From Lepidonotus clava (taxonomy: Eukaryota > Annelida > Polychaeta > Phyllodocida > Polynoidae), in contig OW387150.1 in assembly GCA_936440205.1 (NCBI GenBank), positions 37,072,295 to 37,136,294 of the forward strand: a stretch of DNA of 64,000 nt. The letters are read 5' to 3'. The notes under the pieces are model-generated. The model was given only the letters and a program-made list of their open reading frames with translations. It had not been told where the DNA came from and made no database searches. Shown piece after piece: positions 51,822-58,398 of this stretch (positions are counted from its first letter, which is position 1; each line of letters starts with the position of its first letter). Made by a program: the position numbers and the translations under genes.

Positions 51822-54800
51822 CAACGTCGGATATTCATAGGTGTGATTCTGTCTTTTGGGGGGTCTTTCTATGAGATAAAGGAATATCATTAGCCATAGA
51901 AATAGGCCTAGTGCACTATCTATTTTCCTAATGAATATTTTATGAATAGAATACATCAAACATGACTCGCACATTCCAGGATATGTAATATAAACGTATA
52001 CATATTCATGATTTCATAGAGGTCCTATATTTGAACTGTGAGTACGTTTGCCAGGTTTGTGTATTGGTTACAATTCATTTTAATCTTTTATAATCAACTT
52101 TGATCCAAGTAGACAAATCTCGGCTACTTAATTGCCAGTATTCTTCATTGAACCAACGTGCTACAATTACAAATATCATAATGAAAAAATTATTATACTT
52201 TATTTTTATTGTACTTCAGCAAACAAAAACATAACTTGTTTTAGTGTTTCTTGTCTTTAGGTGTATTAGTTTATTGTCTCTTACTGTTTTAGTGTCCTGT
52301 TTAGTGCCGATGATGATTTTGAGATCACGAGGGTAAAGTGTATGGGGCGAATGAGATCTTTGTTATAGAATATGGGTCTAGACCACAAAATTCGACATGG
52401 CGATAGGGCCATTTACTAAATTCGACAGGGCGACAAAAGTTTTAAGAAGATTGTAACAGGCAACATGGTTAATTCTAAAATTCGACAAGGGACAGGCCTT
52501 TAAACTGATGTATAACAACTGTTTTTTTAAAGCGATCCGCGCCGAAGGCGCACGGAGCGTAGCGACGTGATCGCTTTACCCCCTGTCCAAAATCCATGGG
52601 GAATGTCATGATAGGTTCTGCCCTTACTTTTACAACAACAAATCCTCTGAAACAACCTAACCCTCCTATGTCACTGCCCCAAACTGTCAACATACCTTTT
52701 TTAGTTCATTCCCTGCTTAGATTAATCTATTTTGTGGCTTTTGGTCAAAGGATTTTATCAATAATCTCCCTCTTTATGCTGCAAAATGTTCCAGTTTGTT
52801 GGAGTTTTGGCTCCCCTTAGAAAAACCAGAGTGAGGCTGGTGGGCCAAAGCTAGTTGTAAGCTCCACTCTGATTGGCCCTTGTCCTTGACATCATGTCAT
52901 GGAAACATCTAACAAACAGAACGGCCCGGCGGGATTATGAAACAAAATAAAAATATTTACAACGTTTGAAATCAATAGTGGGTGGGCGGGATATTATAAA
53001 ATGGTAAAATAGAAATTTAAAAAAAATTATGTGAAGGTATTAAACAACATGTTGGGTGTGCAGGATATTATGAAACAGTATATAAGAAATTTTAGAAAAT
53101 TATGGAAAGGTATTAAACAACATGTTGGGTGTGTGGGATATTATGAAACGGGATAGACAAATTTTAGAAAATTATGGAAAGGTATTAAACAACATGTTGG
53201 GTGTGCGGGATATTATGAAACGGTAGGCCCTATATTAAAAATTTTAGAAAATTATGGAAAAGTATTACACAACATGTTGGGTGTGCGGGATATTATGAAA
53301 CGGTATAAAATAAATTTTAGAAAATTATGGAAAGGTATTAAACAACATGTTGGGTGTGCGGGATATTATGAAACGGTATATAAGAAATTTTAGAAAATTA
53401 TGGAAAGGTATTAAACAACATGTTGGGTGTGCGGGATATTATGAAAAGGTATTAGAAATTTTAGAAAATTATGGAAAGGTATTAAGCAACATGTTGGGTG
53501 TGCGGGATATTATGAAATGGTATATAAGAAATTTTAGAAAATTATGGAAAGATTTTAAACAACATGTTGGGTATGCGGGATATTATGAAATGGTAAAAAG
53601 GAAAATTTGAAAAATTATGTAAAGGTATCAAACAACATAGACCCCGTGCCGGTCGCGCAGCCAACCCAATAAATCACCATATATAGTGGCGAATTTCGAA
53701 GTTCCAGTCCATAGGCACAATGCTTAAGAATTAGTTAATGCCTCACTGTATCTCTTACACTCAGTTCCTAGAAACAATGTTGATATCCATAGATAACTAT
53801 GATCCTAGTCTACGAAATACTAGAATATTAGAACTATTTTATGGGAAAAAAACAAGAAATCCAATGTTTTCTTTCACCTCCAATGCTGTAGCATAGGGCG
53901 GATGTCAGGATTAGCCCCGCAGCAAAAGGGAACTGGCACAGGGTCTATGTAGAGTCTGCGGGATATCATGAAAGGGCAACTGAGAAATTTGCAGCGAAGC
54001 TGCCACTGAGCGAAGCATAGGGTTATCATAAGGCAGACAACTGCTCCGTTACACTAACTGTTACACTAACTGTGGAATAGGGATGAGTTAGCCATTTGGG
54101 TATGAATTCCAGGGATGTATCAGAAGTGAGGGATATATGTTCGGTTTGCTACCCCTATGTGAAACAAAACCACGGATCGCTTTTTTCCCGCGGACACTAC
54201 GCATTTCTTGTTTTAAGTGAGTGCAATTGGATGTTATGCAATTACAGATTAAGCACTATGCAAAGGTCGCAACTATTAGTCACAATAATACCAACCAGGA
54301 TAGAATTCTGCACTTTCAAACACGGTCTAAACAATAGTGATGGTTATTACATTATCATCACTAAAACCTGGTCACATGTACCTGTTTACACATGGTCTAT
54401 AGACTATAGGTCTGGCCAACATGGTTGTTTGTAAGCCCTGTATCAAACGGAGATGTAACTTGGCAATCGTTACACGTGATTTTCTATACATAGCCCTACA
54501 TCCAAGCAGTGGACTTCTAAAGTTTGTACATGCACTGTATGCGCGGAATTTCCTGACATTAACCCTTTAGTGACGGCTCCATAGGAAATCGATCATATAT
54601 GATCGATGGGCATTGTTTTTCCTGTGATTTCTGTAATTTTTGGTTCTGACAATATTTTTTTGAAACATTTATAGCCAATGCTGTAATAACACTGTCAGAA
54701 TGCTTATTTCGTTCATAAATAGCCCCATATTAATTTAGTGGGGCTTAGATGGGCCTAACCTTAAGCAAATTTGTCATTTGAATGACAAGGCTTGTTTTTT

Positions 54801-56267
54801 CAGCATTAAATAATTGTGATATTTATCTTTAAAATAACTTTTTTAGATCCATATTTTCATTTTTTTTCATATCAAAGTATTTAAGCATGTAGAGTACCAT
54901 CATATCTTTATTTTCTATTTTCTTAAATATTTTCACTATTCATTTTCTTTTGATAACTACGAAATTAGTCTAACCTATTCTTTCCTACAAATTACCATAA
55001 ACTAGCCATTTTGGTTCATATCCAAGATGGCCGCCAATGAGATTTCATGAAACTGCATGTTTAACAGGTTTTCATCCCCTCTTTAAAGAATTCCTGTACA
55101 AATATTTTTCAAATTATCTGAAATAGCTTAATACATTCTAGTATGCTGAGCTTTATAACATTTTACTTTCTTTCTCATGATTTGATGTATTTTTAGTCAC
55201 TTAGATAACATATATTCTAATGTATAACTGTAAATAATGTAAATTTTGTGATTTTTGCAGCATAATGCCTCATATATCAACTTCTTAAGAAACGCATAAA
55301 GAATGCAGGAATTAAGTCAAATTTAGTATCAAATGACAGAAAACGTTAAGGGGAGCAACTTTGTAATTTAAAAATTTTCTATAAAATCAATATCTATTCT
55401 CCATTTGGGTCATTTTCAAGGAAATAAGGTAAAATATAATGATTTTCCAGAAAATATGACCACACATAATAGTGTTCTATGGTAACCATGGCAACGGAAA
55501 TCAAAGATAAAAATATTTATTTTGTTTTCCTGTTAAAGTGGGTAACATAATGATATATGACTTTATCATCATATATACACATAGAATATGTCATTTTGAA
55601 ATCAACAATGCTGGTACTCCATCTTTATGATAATATCTCATTTGGTGCCGTCAGCAAAGGGTTAAAGACCAGTTACGGCATCGCTCGGTTAGAAACACCT
55701 TACATTGCCAATGGCATAAAAACATGGTATCGACCGAAGGGTGTAATATATCAAAGAAAGATTTACACAGAATAGCGTTTCTCTGATTATATATCAACAT
55801 ACTTATGAAGGCCCCTTTTATGTAAATGTTCGTGTATTTCAGATAAATAGGCTACTTCCGAATATCTGTACATGTTATGAAGCTCATGGCATGTTACTTA
55901 TATTCAGGAAAACATGGTTTATCCTGAGTAATCTAAATAGACTCTATACGTTGTTCCCTGAAAAAAAGTTGTATACAATATTTTCCCATCATTAACCCTT
56001 GATCATTCTCTAAAATTGGCCTATAGGCCCATTAAAGGGACGTTCTCGTCCTGAGATGGACGTAATTTGCTACGTTGTAACTCCCTGCCAGCCCCGCCAA
56101 ATTCACAGCGTGACCAATGACGTTGCGTTATTACGTTCTGAAAGGGCAAAACACGACGCCAGTGACGTCGTCGTCAAGCTAACGTCGGCGGACCTATCTC
56201 TATGAGCTCACGGACGAGAACGTCCCTTTAACACATGAAACTCTCTTTGTAATTGTAAAAGTGGATA

Positions 56268-56298
<31 letters not shown>

Positions 56299-56438
56299 CG
56301 ATCTCTCCTTCCCCATACCCCCCACCTGGCAACCCCCCCCCCCCTCCTCTATTATTATGACTTACCTGAGTTTACTCCAGGTCCTAAGGCCACCAATAGC
56401 CCCGCCAGTAATATCCACCGCCTTCCTGGTAAAATCAT
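29086..56438 (-). CDS. Gene 2: complete receptor, SP + vWA + CTLD[WSC] + CTLD + stalk + TM + tail
   Basis: Sixteen minus-strand exons join without a break: 56438-56366, 50754-50734, 49764-49138, 48517-48401, 47416-47243, 44334-44183, 43525-43384, 42893-42744, 42464-42195, 40959-40810, 39842-39816, 35488-35354, 31807-31723, 31032-30920, 30495-30409, 29297-29086. They total 2,535 bp and encode 844 residues. Order: signal peptide 1-24, Cys pair 25-31, vWA 32-240, CTLD N-half 241-337, WSC 338-435, CTLD C-half 436-485, complete CTLD 486-625, Thr-rich stalk 626-679, TM 680-702, tail 703-844. Every splice phase agrees. vWA domains bind protein ligands through a metal ion; WSC and CTLD bind glycans, so matrix or microbe recognition is plausible but inferred. 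One optional mucin-like exon may lie at 37718-37810. Confidence 0.87.
29330..29800. repeat. SINE-like repeat, GAATCTATGAGA family, near gene 2 last exon
   Basis: Contains TTGTATCTATGAGATGAGGG and, near the right, CCGGGAATTGAACCCAATGAACC, the reverse of a tRNA-like B box region. Diverged copy, exact ends unclear. Confidence 0.4.
30409..30495 (-). CDS. Gene 2 exon 15: tail segment
   Basis: 29 codons, phase 1-1. SGLVIDAATLTKTKTVSDGG then EDHAYLSFT. Acceptor TTGTTTCAG, donor ACAG/GTGAGC. No domain. It lies just downstream of a decayed exon copy (30560-30618). Confidence 0.85.
30560..30618 (-). pseudogene. Decayed duplicate of gene 2 exon 14, 3' part
   Basis: The minus strand reads CAGTATTACTAGATGGAGGA then CTACACCTATGACAACCGAC, matching the exon 14 end (CAATACTACGAGAAGGAGAA...CTACACCTACGACAACCCAC). 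The frame holds a TAG where exon 14 has GAG. A donor-like TGTGAGTC remains. Not expected to be used. Confidence 0.75.
30665..30860 (-). repeat. Dispersed repeat E, copy 4 (reverse)
   Basis: The minus strand reads TTGGGTGATAAAATATGGAA, CCCATGGGGATTGTATGGCC and GCGCTTCGCCCTC, matching the family. It sits between two pieces of a decayed duplicate of gene 2 exon 14. Confidence 0.65.
30868..30900 (-). pseudogene. Decayed duplicate of gene 2 exon 14, middle part
   Basis: Plus-strand ACCAGCATGTTAGCAGACAG parallels ACCAGTACATTAGCCGATAG of exon 14. With 30560-30618 it makes one duplicated exon split by about 250 bp that include repeat E copy 4. Confidence 0.5.
30920..31032 (-). CDS. Gene 2 exon 14: tail with YDN motif
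   Basis: 113 bp, phase 2 to phase 1. TKSQVVHPDKADYLSANVLV then PYNQYYEKENYTYDNPPS. The VVHPDKAD part matches LVHPNKES in gene 3, so the tails are homologous. YDNP has the YxN form favoured by Grb2 SH2 domains; several neighbouring tyrosines could also be phosphorylated. Confidence 0.9.
31723..31807 (-). CDS. Gene 2 exon 13: transmembrane helix
   Basis: 85 bp, phase 1 to phase 2. VVIVLLVGLVIVGIIIGIIA then CYHKKKGNT: one hydrophobic helix and a basic stop-transfer run. Same phases as the gene 1 and gene 3 membrane exons. Confidence 0.93.
32470..32830 (+). repeat. tRNA-derived SINE next to the LINE
   Basis: GTGTAGTGCGTAAGG (A box-like) and GGTTCGAGCCC (B box, 32547-32557) are spaced as in a Pol III promoter. 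The body contains TTGAATCTATGAGAAGGTAG, also seen near 29455, 40422 and 51535. It ends where the LINE fragment begins. Confidence 0.6.
32869..33210 (+). pseudogene. LINE ORF2 fragment before RT (interrupted)
   Basis: An open stretch of 114 codons in the same frame as the RT frame, rich in Lys and Asn, with ..SWKILQQKIEHEIDSICPM and a WVSNELLERIYEKDQL segment typical of the region between endonuclease and RT. A single in-frame TAA (33211-33213) separates it from the rest. The 5' part of the element is missing. Confidence 0.75.
33226..34926 (+). CDS. LINE reverse transcriptase (ORF2 3' part)
   Basis: An uninterrupted frame of 566 codons follows the in-frame stop. RT motifs in order: NLRPVSLLLLPGKLLEKIV, EAQGGFRPDHSTIS, TYVDLSKAFDTIDH (about residue 199), GVPQGSQIGPLAFLMYINDV and LYADDTVLIS (about residue 288, the catalytic Asp pair), then NSKKTKLMIFG and HYKYLGVTLD. 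The C-terminal part is the usual thumb and Cys-poor tail. It reverse-transcribes its own RNA at a nicked target in active relatives; this copy lacks an endonuclease and cannot move alone. The long open frame suggests a young insertion. The TTG at 33226 is only the first open codon, not a real start. Confidence 0.9.
   Translation: MSVVNEESGEYVSDENVPDYINDFFSSIGPSLGKNLKGNWPPIDQGLYDQFEFEIIDLDMVISLVKEIDLSKSAINTLSTRILKLAFEAVPQCLLHIFNRSILLGIFPDSWKKAVVIPLDKGGHKKTLNNLRPVSLLLLPGKLLEKIVYKLTFAYLERLVILSEAQGGFRPDHSTISTVSCVTDIINDNSDKGRASLVTYVDLSKAFDTIDHQIFLRKLKYLGFGKSALKWYSNYLTNRTQRVMVNNGMSKSKPLLCGVPQGSQIGPLAFLMYINDVSKLIKKCGIALYADDTVLISSANSEKEMVDNMQYDISAFELWCNKNKLLVNSKKTKLMIFGPKSITKKMAKPVVHMSNVNLEIVDHYKYLGVTLDSELTFDLHLSNIISKITSKGFLLRKIRSYLSIDASLAVYKAMLLPHIEYGDIFYSHASAGKRKKIQILQNHNLRLCLSLHPRTNALITHKLAGLNYLVDRRNAHLLNFMYKRSRNTVYTDNRDLPLRRFDGPTIIVPDLRKSKSQLHVNYKGAVAWNDLPVELRNIQTYDKFKNKQKSLLKTMLNQAVDGPVPY
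35354..35488 (-). CDS. Gene 2 exon 12: Thr-rich stalk before the membrane
   Basis: 45 codons, phase 1-1, acceptor TTTTAACAG and donor ATAG/GTAAAA. VTSTAAAATTTTQGPTTT, then NNGTVNEPAPALGA and GVGGGLGIVEI. An O-glycosylated stalk is expected; NGT is a possible N-glycosylation site. No domain. Confidence 0.85.
36310..37720. repeat. About 138-bp satellite in gene 2 stalk intron
   Basis: About ten units (steps mostly 135-144 bp, some 117-122) sharing GCATTTCATACAGCAGCAAG, CACAGCCTTTGCTGATGTAA and ACAGACCAGAACTC. Units differ by 10-20 percent by eye. The array ends exactly at the donor of the candidate mucin-like exon (37718). Confidence 0.88.
37718..37810 (-). CDS. Gene 2 candidate optional mucin-like exon
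   Basis: On the minus strand a pyrimidine-rich acceptor (GACCACTAG) opens a 93-bp phase 1-1 frame. It encodes ALTTLSTSSTTLSTSTTT then LSRDLSSTTQSDS, ending at TCT G/GTCTGT. It would fit between exons 11 and 12 and extend the Thr-rich stalk by 31 residues. The donor is weak and lies exactly at the edge of the 138-bp satellite (36310-37720), so the exon may be decayed or used only in some transcripts. Confidence 0.4.
38825..39389. mobile_element. TTAA MITE family P1, copy 3 (565 bp)
   Basis: Left AGAGAGGGGCCAGTGAAATT after TTAA; right CATTGGCCCCTCCCT before TTAA. Palindromic CRE at 39003-39018. In a gene 2 intron about 430 bp from the 27-bp microexon. Confidence 0.82.
39816..39842 (-). CDS. 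Gene 2 exon 11: 27-bp Thr/Pro microexon
   Basis: Nine codons, DITTTAPTP, phase 1-1, acceptor TTTTGCAG and donor CCAG/GTGAG. It begins the Thr/Pro-rich stalk after the second CTLD. It is short but has good sites in both directions and keeps the frame. Confidence 0.65.
40310..40800. repeat. SINE-like composite repeat in gene 2 intron
   Basis: GTTAGTTTAACGTCC and ACCGAATCTATGAGATGAGG match the 51440 copy. CTACCAATTGAGCTACTGAG (40670-40689) is the reverse complement of a tRNA A box region. It ends next to gene 2 exon 10. Confidence 0.5.
40810..40959 (-). CDS. Gene 2 exon 10: second CTLD, C-terminal part
   Basis: 50 codons, phase 1-1. DAELVYQNWGPDQPSD.. then DC..EITWESAQCTQNLPSIC. The loop has DQPSD in place of EPN/QPD and TWES in place of WND, so the metal site may be altered. 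The disulfide cysteines are present. Confidence 0.94.
41384..42150. mobile_element. Outer inverted-repeat element near gene 2 exon 9
   Basis: Left end CAGTGGTCCATCACATGATC, right end inverted CAGTGCCGCATCACATAACC, with CTCGCTGTTGCGAG-type subterminal repeats. A CAGTG start suggests hAT-like or similar cut-and-paste origin. Its right end is 44 bp from the gene 2 exon 9 donor. No transposase. Confidence 0.6.
41426..41825. mobile_element. Inner inverted-repeat element nested in the previous one
   Basis: Ends CTGTGGTCCGTCGCATAACC and (inverted) CAGTGGTCCGTCGCATAACG, 400 bp. The subterminal CCCTCGCAACAGCG words are shared with the outer element, so two related copies are nested. Confidence 0.6.
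42195..42464 (-). CDS. Gene 2 exon 9: second CTLD, N-terminal part
   Basis: 90 codons, phase 1-1. ..SRCVFVSQD.., SWFSANSACRAMGGELLTI (helix with W-x-A..C and GGELLTI) and LYWVGLVGREWTWTS (WVG and WxW strands). A complete N-half in one exon, like gene 1 exon 14682-14990. It continues at 40959. Confidence 0.95.
42744..42893 (-). CDS. Gene 2 exon 8: CTLD C-half after the WSC domain
   Basis: 50 codons, phase 1-1. It reads GYGEWMPFRPNNYDATQGGC, then GRWGTWLMTDEVC and KKTAYICHLPN. This is exactly the CTLD segment lacking from exons 4-5: the loop with a PN dipeptide (RPNN where EPN is usual), the W-x-x-(N/T)-D-x-x-C strand and the final YIC. Read together, exons 4, 5 and 8 make one normal-length CTLD interrupted by WSC. 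Confidence 0.92.
42940..43068 (-). pseudogene. Truncated duplicate of gene 2 exon 8 (CTLD C-half)
   Basis: Nearly identical to the first two thirds of exon 8 including its acceptor (ACAGGTGGTTATGGAGAGTA), with GACCCAATAACTATGATG and GGACGTGGTTAATGACAGAC. An in-frame TAG follows GGTTATGGAGAG, and the YIC end is missing. A recent tandem duplicate that no longer encodes the fold. Confidence 0.8.
43384..43525 (-). CDS. Gene 2 exon 7: WSC domain, second half
   Basis: Phase 0 in, phase 1 out. NGRVCYCGHSYGQYG gives the CxCG motif; ..ECTGARSGSGVFCGGSAEN.. gives the closing CxGxxxxxCGG. The full module of about 95 residues is intact and keeps the six or more cysteines expected. Confidence 0.95.
43579..43845. 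mobile_element. MITE family H, copy 1 (TAA target)
   Basis: Inverted ends AGGCTATATTCCAC and GTGGAATATAGCCT, flanked by TAA on both sides, as in PIF/Harbinger elements. About 50 bp upstream (in transcript sense) of the gene 2 second WSC exon. Confidence 0.7.
44183..44334 (-). CDS. Gene 2 exon 6: WSC domain, first half
   Basis: Phase 1 in, phase 0 out (CTGCAG/GTATG). It begins GQTTVEPQGCFADRATNPD; the second half has CTTHCAMMNYTVAGLQ. This is the WSC start (GCFAD) and the Cys-xxx-Cys..AxLQ core. Phases and boundary residue (Q) equal gene 1 exon 2086-2240. Confidence 0.94.
45655..45900 (+). repeat. Dispersed repeat E, copy 2
   Basis: GTGCATATTGACAGGC, TTGGGTGATATAATAAAGG, CTTGGGTGGATG, GATTGTACAAACTTCGGGC and TCACCCTCGGTATG in family order. 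In the gene 2 intron between CTLD N-half and WSC. Confidence 0.72.
46210..46420. mobile_element. MITE family H, copy 2
   Basis: Ends AGGCTGTATTGCAC and GTGGAATACAGGCT with TAA flanks; interior has ACCGATTTT and AAATCGGCAGCAAAAT inverted words. In a gene 2 intron. Confidence 0.65.
47243..47416 (-). CDS. Gene 2 exon 5: CTLD N-half, part 2
   Basis: 58 codons, phase 1-1. MGELVSISS.. matches the GGELVSI strand, ..TSFWIGGRRDN.. the FWIG strand, and ..FPVWKWIGTSG the WxWxxxG strand. The open frame stops being CTLD here: I find no exon for the last third before the WSC exon at 44334, although 2.9 kb of intron was read on this strand. The missing third appears after the WSC domain, at 42744-42893. 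Confidence 0.93.
48401..48517 (-). CDS. Gene 2 exon 4: CTLD N-half, part 1
   Basis: 39 codons, phase 1-1. It reads INCPGTFSHTGCYVVTEALM then SWLGAQSECDNIASQIGRPG: the CP-G-x..CY start, the Trp-x-x-Ala..Cys helix and the LGRPG turn of a C-type lectin-like domain. It continues in frame into 47243-47416 with MGELVSI. Confidence 0.93.
48838..49085 (+). repeat. Dispersed repeat E, copy 3
   Basis: GTGCATATTGACAGGC, TTGGGTGATAGTATAAAGG and TGTGACGATCCCCTGTGGG match copy 2 closely. It ends about 50 bp from the vWA exon donor. Confidence 0.72.
49138..49764 (-). CDS. Gene 2 exon 3: von Willebrand factor A domain
   Basis: A single 627-bp phase 1-1 exon covers the whole domain. It begins DCRLEKVDLTFVVDGSGSIC. 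The MIDAS is intact: DGSGS (DxSxS), a Thr in the MAGNTNTSGG loop, and Asp in SIVITDGKS. The last strand reads IRIYAIGVTNEIDVNELRRI, and the exon closes with a Cys in SSLCKSYSINNN. An extracellular, integrin-I-like, metal-dependent ligand site is expected; collagen-type and matrilin-type vWA domains are the nearest in style. Confidence 0.95.
49780..50460. repeat. AGGTCA-rich minisatellite in gene 2 intron 2
   Basis: Irregular 15-30 bp units of GGTCAGAGGGAGGTCAAGAT type, with dozens of AGGTCA and GGGGTCA words. It starts about 15 bp upstream of the vWA acceptor. Short plus-strand frames across it are period artefacts. Confidence 0.9.
50734..50754 (-). CDS. Gene 2 exon 2: 21-bp microexon
   Basis: Seven codons, ECQSCSG, phase 1-1, acceptor GTTTCAG and donor GCG/GTGAGT. 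It adds a Cys-x-x-Cys pair between the signal peptide and the vWA domain. Skipping it would keep the frame, so it may be alternative. Confidence 0.65.
51020..51240. repeat. (GT/CT)n microsatellite
   Basis: Long run of GTGTGTCTGTGTCTGT words. Several overlapping open frames rich in Val/Cys or Thr/His are artefacts of the repeat. Confidence 0.95.
51255..51423. mobile_element. MITE, CAGTGGCGGA family
   Basis: Left CAGTGGGGGATTTATAGG, right inverted CAGTGGCGGACCCAGC, 169 bp, CATGT words on both outer sides. Resembles hAT MITEs. A related right end (GGATCCGCCGCTGG) occurs at 58329-58342. Confidence 0.6.
51440..51720 (+). repeat. SINE-like repeat, GTTTAACGCC type
   Basis: GGTGTTTAACGCCGTATCAA followed by GATCGAATCTATGAGAAGGT and a body without open frame. 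Same family as 40310-40800. In gene 2 intron 1. Confidence 0.5.
51740..51820. repeat. (GTAT)n/(GT)n microsatellite
   Basis: ATGTATGTATGTATGT followed by about 20 GT dinucleotides. In gene 2 intron 1. Confidence 0.95.
53030..53640. repeat. 73-bp satellite in gene 2 intron 1
   Basis: About eight units of ATTATGGAAAGGTATTAAAC, AACATGTTGGGTGTGCGGGA and TATTATGAAACGGTATATAA, highly similar, with diverged units at both edges (from about 52935). The apparent frame at 53347-53610 is repeat-driven. Confidence 0.9.
54563..55661. mobile_element. TTAA MITE family P3 (1,099 bp)
   Basis: Ends CCCTTTAGTGACGGC and GCCGTCAGCAAAGGG are inverted repeats with two mismatches, flanked by TTAA. The CCCTTT start is typical of piggyBac-superfamily ends. 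Subterminal palindrome ATCGATCATATATGATCGAT. No transposase frame is visible. In gene 2 intron 1. Confidence 0.85.
56036..56227. mobile_element. TTAA MITE family P4 (192 bp)
   Basis: Perfect 16-bp inverted ends AGGGACGTTCTCGTCC, TTAA on both sides, CpG-rich interior with several ACGT words. It lies 139 bp downstream of the gene 2 signal-peptide exon, within intron 1. Confidence 0.88.
56366..56438 (-). CDS. Gene 2 exon 1: start codon and signal peptide
   Basis: ATG at 56438-56436 in the context GAGCCATGA. It encodes MILPGRRWILLAGLLVALGP then GVNS, a textbook signal peptide (basic n-region, Leu-rich core, small residues at the end). The donor is CAG/GTAAG in phase 1. This is the only ATG with a signal peptide upstream of the vWA exon, which decides the start. 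Confidence 0.87.
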
Positions 56439-56640
56439 GGCTCTGCTCTTAAAAAGTCCAAAAATCAGGCTGAAAAGTCCTCAAAGTCCAGGGAGAAAGC
56501 TCTCAAAGTCTCCCGGAAAATGTGGCCAAAAGTTAATGCCTCTTTCCGAAAGGCGCCAAAGTAGTGGGTATTTTTTTCCTTAGATGTTAGAAGCGTCCCC
56601 GGGCGCCATCTTGGTTGCTATATGTTTACCGTCCGTCGGT
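56439..56640 (-). promoter_or_regulatory. Gene 2 5' UTR and core promoter region
   Basis: GC-richer DNA directly upstream of the gene 2 ATG. It contains a YY1-type word on the minus strand (CCAAGATGGCGC, 56603-56614), about 165 bp upstream of the start codon, a common position for TATA-less housekeeping-style promoters in animals. No TATA box is evident. The exact transcription start is not known. Confidence 0.45.
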
Positions 56641-56689
56641 TCGGTCTGTGGGCAGTGTCGTAAACACTTAGAACCGGTTCAATGCTTAC

Positions 56690-56762
56690 GGGGGTGGGGG
56701 TGGGGGTGGGGGTGGGGGGGGGTTGACGGGGGAGGGGGGAGGGGGGAGTGGGGGGGGGGGGT
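56690..56762. repeat. GGGGGT/GGGGGGA tract near gene 2 promoter
   Basis: G-run-rich 70 bp about 80 bp upstream of the YY1-type site on the gene 2 side; many consecutive G4-forming runs on the plus strand. Confidence 0.9.
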
Positions 56763-58398
56763 TCAATAGAGGCTTTGCCGCCTCGACGGTCCAATGACTA
56801 GGAGACTGACAGTTACTTGGGAACTCCCAAACTAGCAGTTGTGCTCCATGCATAAAATGATCTATACTTGTCAATTAGGACTTATGTTAAACTACAAATA
56901 ATAATGTAATTAATGAAAAGGAAAATGCTAAAGCATTGTGATTTGTCCATATATCACCCAGCATGCATCCTTCCTTATCTCGCCTTACCTGCAATATCCT
57001 ACTTCATTCTTTTACATGTTTATTGGGGGGAAAGTCTTAGAATTAAATAAAATATTCAAGTTGTTAAACATGCTGGATTGATTAGATATTCAAGTTGTTA
57101 AACATGCTGGATTGCATGCATGCCATTCATGAATGGTTTAAGAAATGTAACTTATTCATGACTCAAGATATTAGTTGCAGAGTTCTTTAGTTTAATTTTC
57201 ATTAATTTGTGAAATTTAGAAAAGGAGTGTACGCTCGGGTTCGAGAGGTCACTTCCCCCGGGTCACTTCTGCAAAAGATTTTCTACATTTTCTGAAAAAG
57301 ATTGTCTACATTTTAAGCCTTGAATTTTTTGGTTCGAATACACTAATGTATTTCAGAAACATTTTTTGTAAGCATAGTTTTGTTTCTCAAATATCAAATT
57401 TCAAACATGACTATAAAGTAGAATTGGGATAACCAAAATTATGAACTTTTAGCCTTAATTATGGTTGGGTAGATTAGAGATACGTTGACCTTTTAAGACA
57501 TGTTGTGGGTCCTGAGACTCGGTAATATAAAAACACCCTACCTTGTCACATGATAGATATGTGAAAAGTCCCCTGTCACGAGGCATTACTTTATGCGAAC
57601 AGCTATCTGAAAGTGAACATAAGGCTCTGACCAAAGTAAAGCTCAAGAATGACATATAAGAAACAAATCCTCTAGGCAAGCTACGTGGATTGACTAATTG
57701 TAATATTGTTGATAATGTCCTTTTTCTCAAATGTTTGGGAATCTGTATTCTCCACATAAGCAATCATCTCATTTCATATTCACTCATTTCTGTATAAATA
57801 ATCTGATCAACTTGACGAACGTGTTTGTATTCTGCCTGAAGTTGACAATAAATTTCTGAAAAAGAATAATGAATGTCTCTTTTAAAAATTATTCAAACTT
57901 GGCGTAGTGTGTAAAAGCGTCTATAGCCGTGGGTCGGGAAGGTAGGTGGTAGTAGGGGGGTGGGTGGGGGGGTGGGTGCGGGAGGAGGGGGTGTGCACAA
58001 ACCTTGAGGCGCGTGACGCGTTCAGACAGCTGTCACACCCACACTCACACACTCACCACTCTGCCACACCAACCTCCTCGGCTACCAGTCTGCTTATTAC
58101 AGCGATAGGACAGAAGTACTTCGCGGAGAATAACACAACTACCCAAACAGTCAAAATTAGACCTAGAGCTGCTGAGGTGCATGCCTCTCTTGACTTGAGG
58201 AAATTTGCATATTTCCTCTTCAAAGGTGCTATTAAATTACCGACCCCAATAACTATAAAAGTAATTTCCATAGTCCTATTTTTTGGCCAAATAGGCTTAG
58301 AGGTATTGTAAATGTAAAGTTCGTGGCCCGGATCCGCCGCTGGTGTAGATTGTTATATCATGATATAAGGATCTTTAGACTTTAGGTTATTCGCATTA

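Larger units (their letters stand above)
50755..56365 (-). other. Gene 2 intron 1 (5.6 kb)
   Basis: Phase-1 intron between the signal peptide and the microexon. It holds microsatellites, the SINE-like copy, hAT-like MITE, the 73-bp satellite and TTAA MITEs P3 and P4. The stretch 52360-52580 has repeated AAATTCGACA words and an AAAGCGATC...GATCGCTTT inverted repeat. No further exon. Confidence 0.6.

Noticed and set aside
54096-54434. Plus-strand frame of 112 residues
   Set aside because: In gene 2 intron 1, antisense to it, with AT-rich random-like content and no domain or splice signals.
57946-58311. Plus-strand frame of 121 residues
   Set aside because: Starts in a G-rich simple repeat and ends in a MITE-like segment; no domain.
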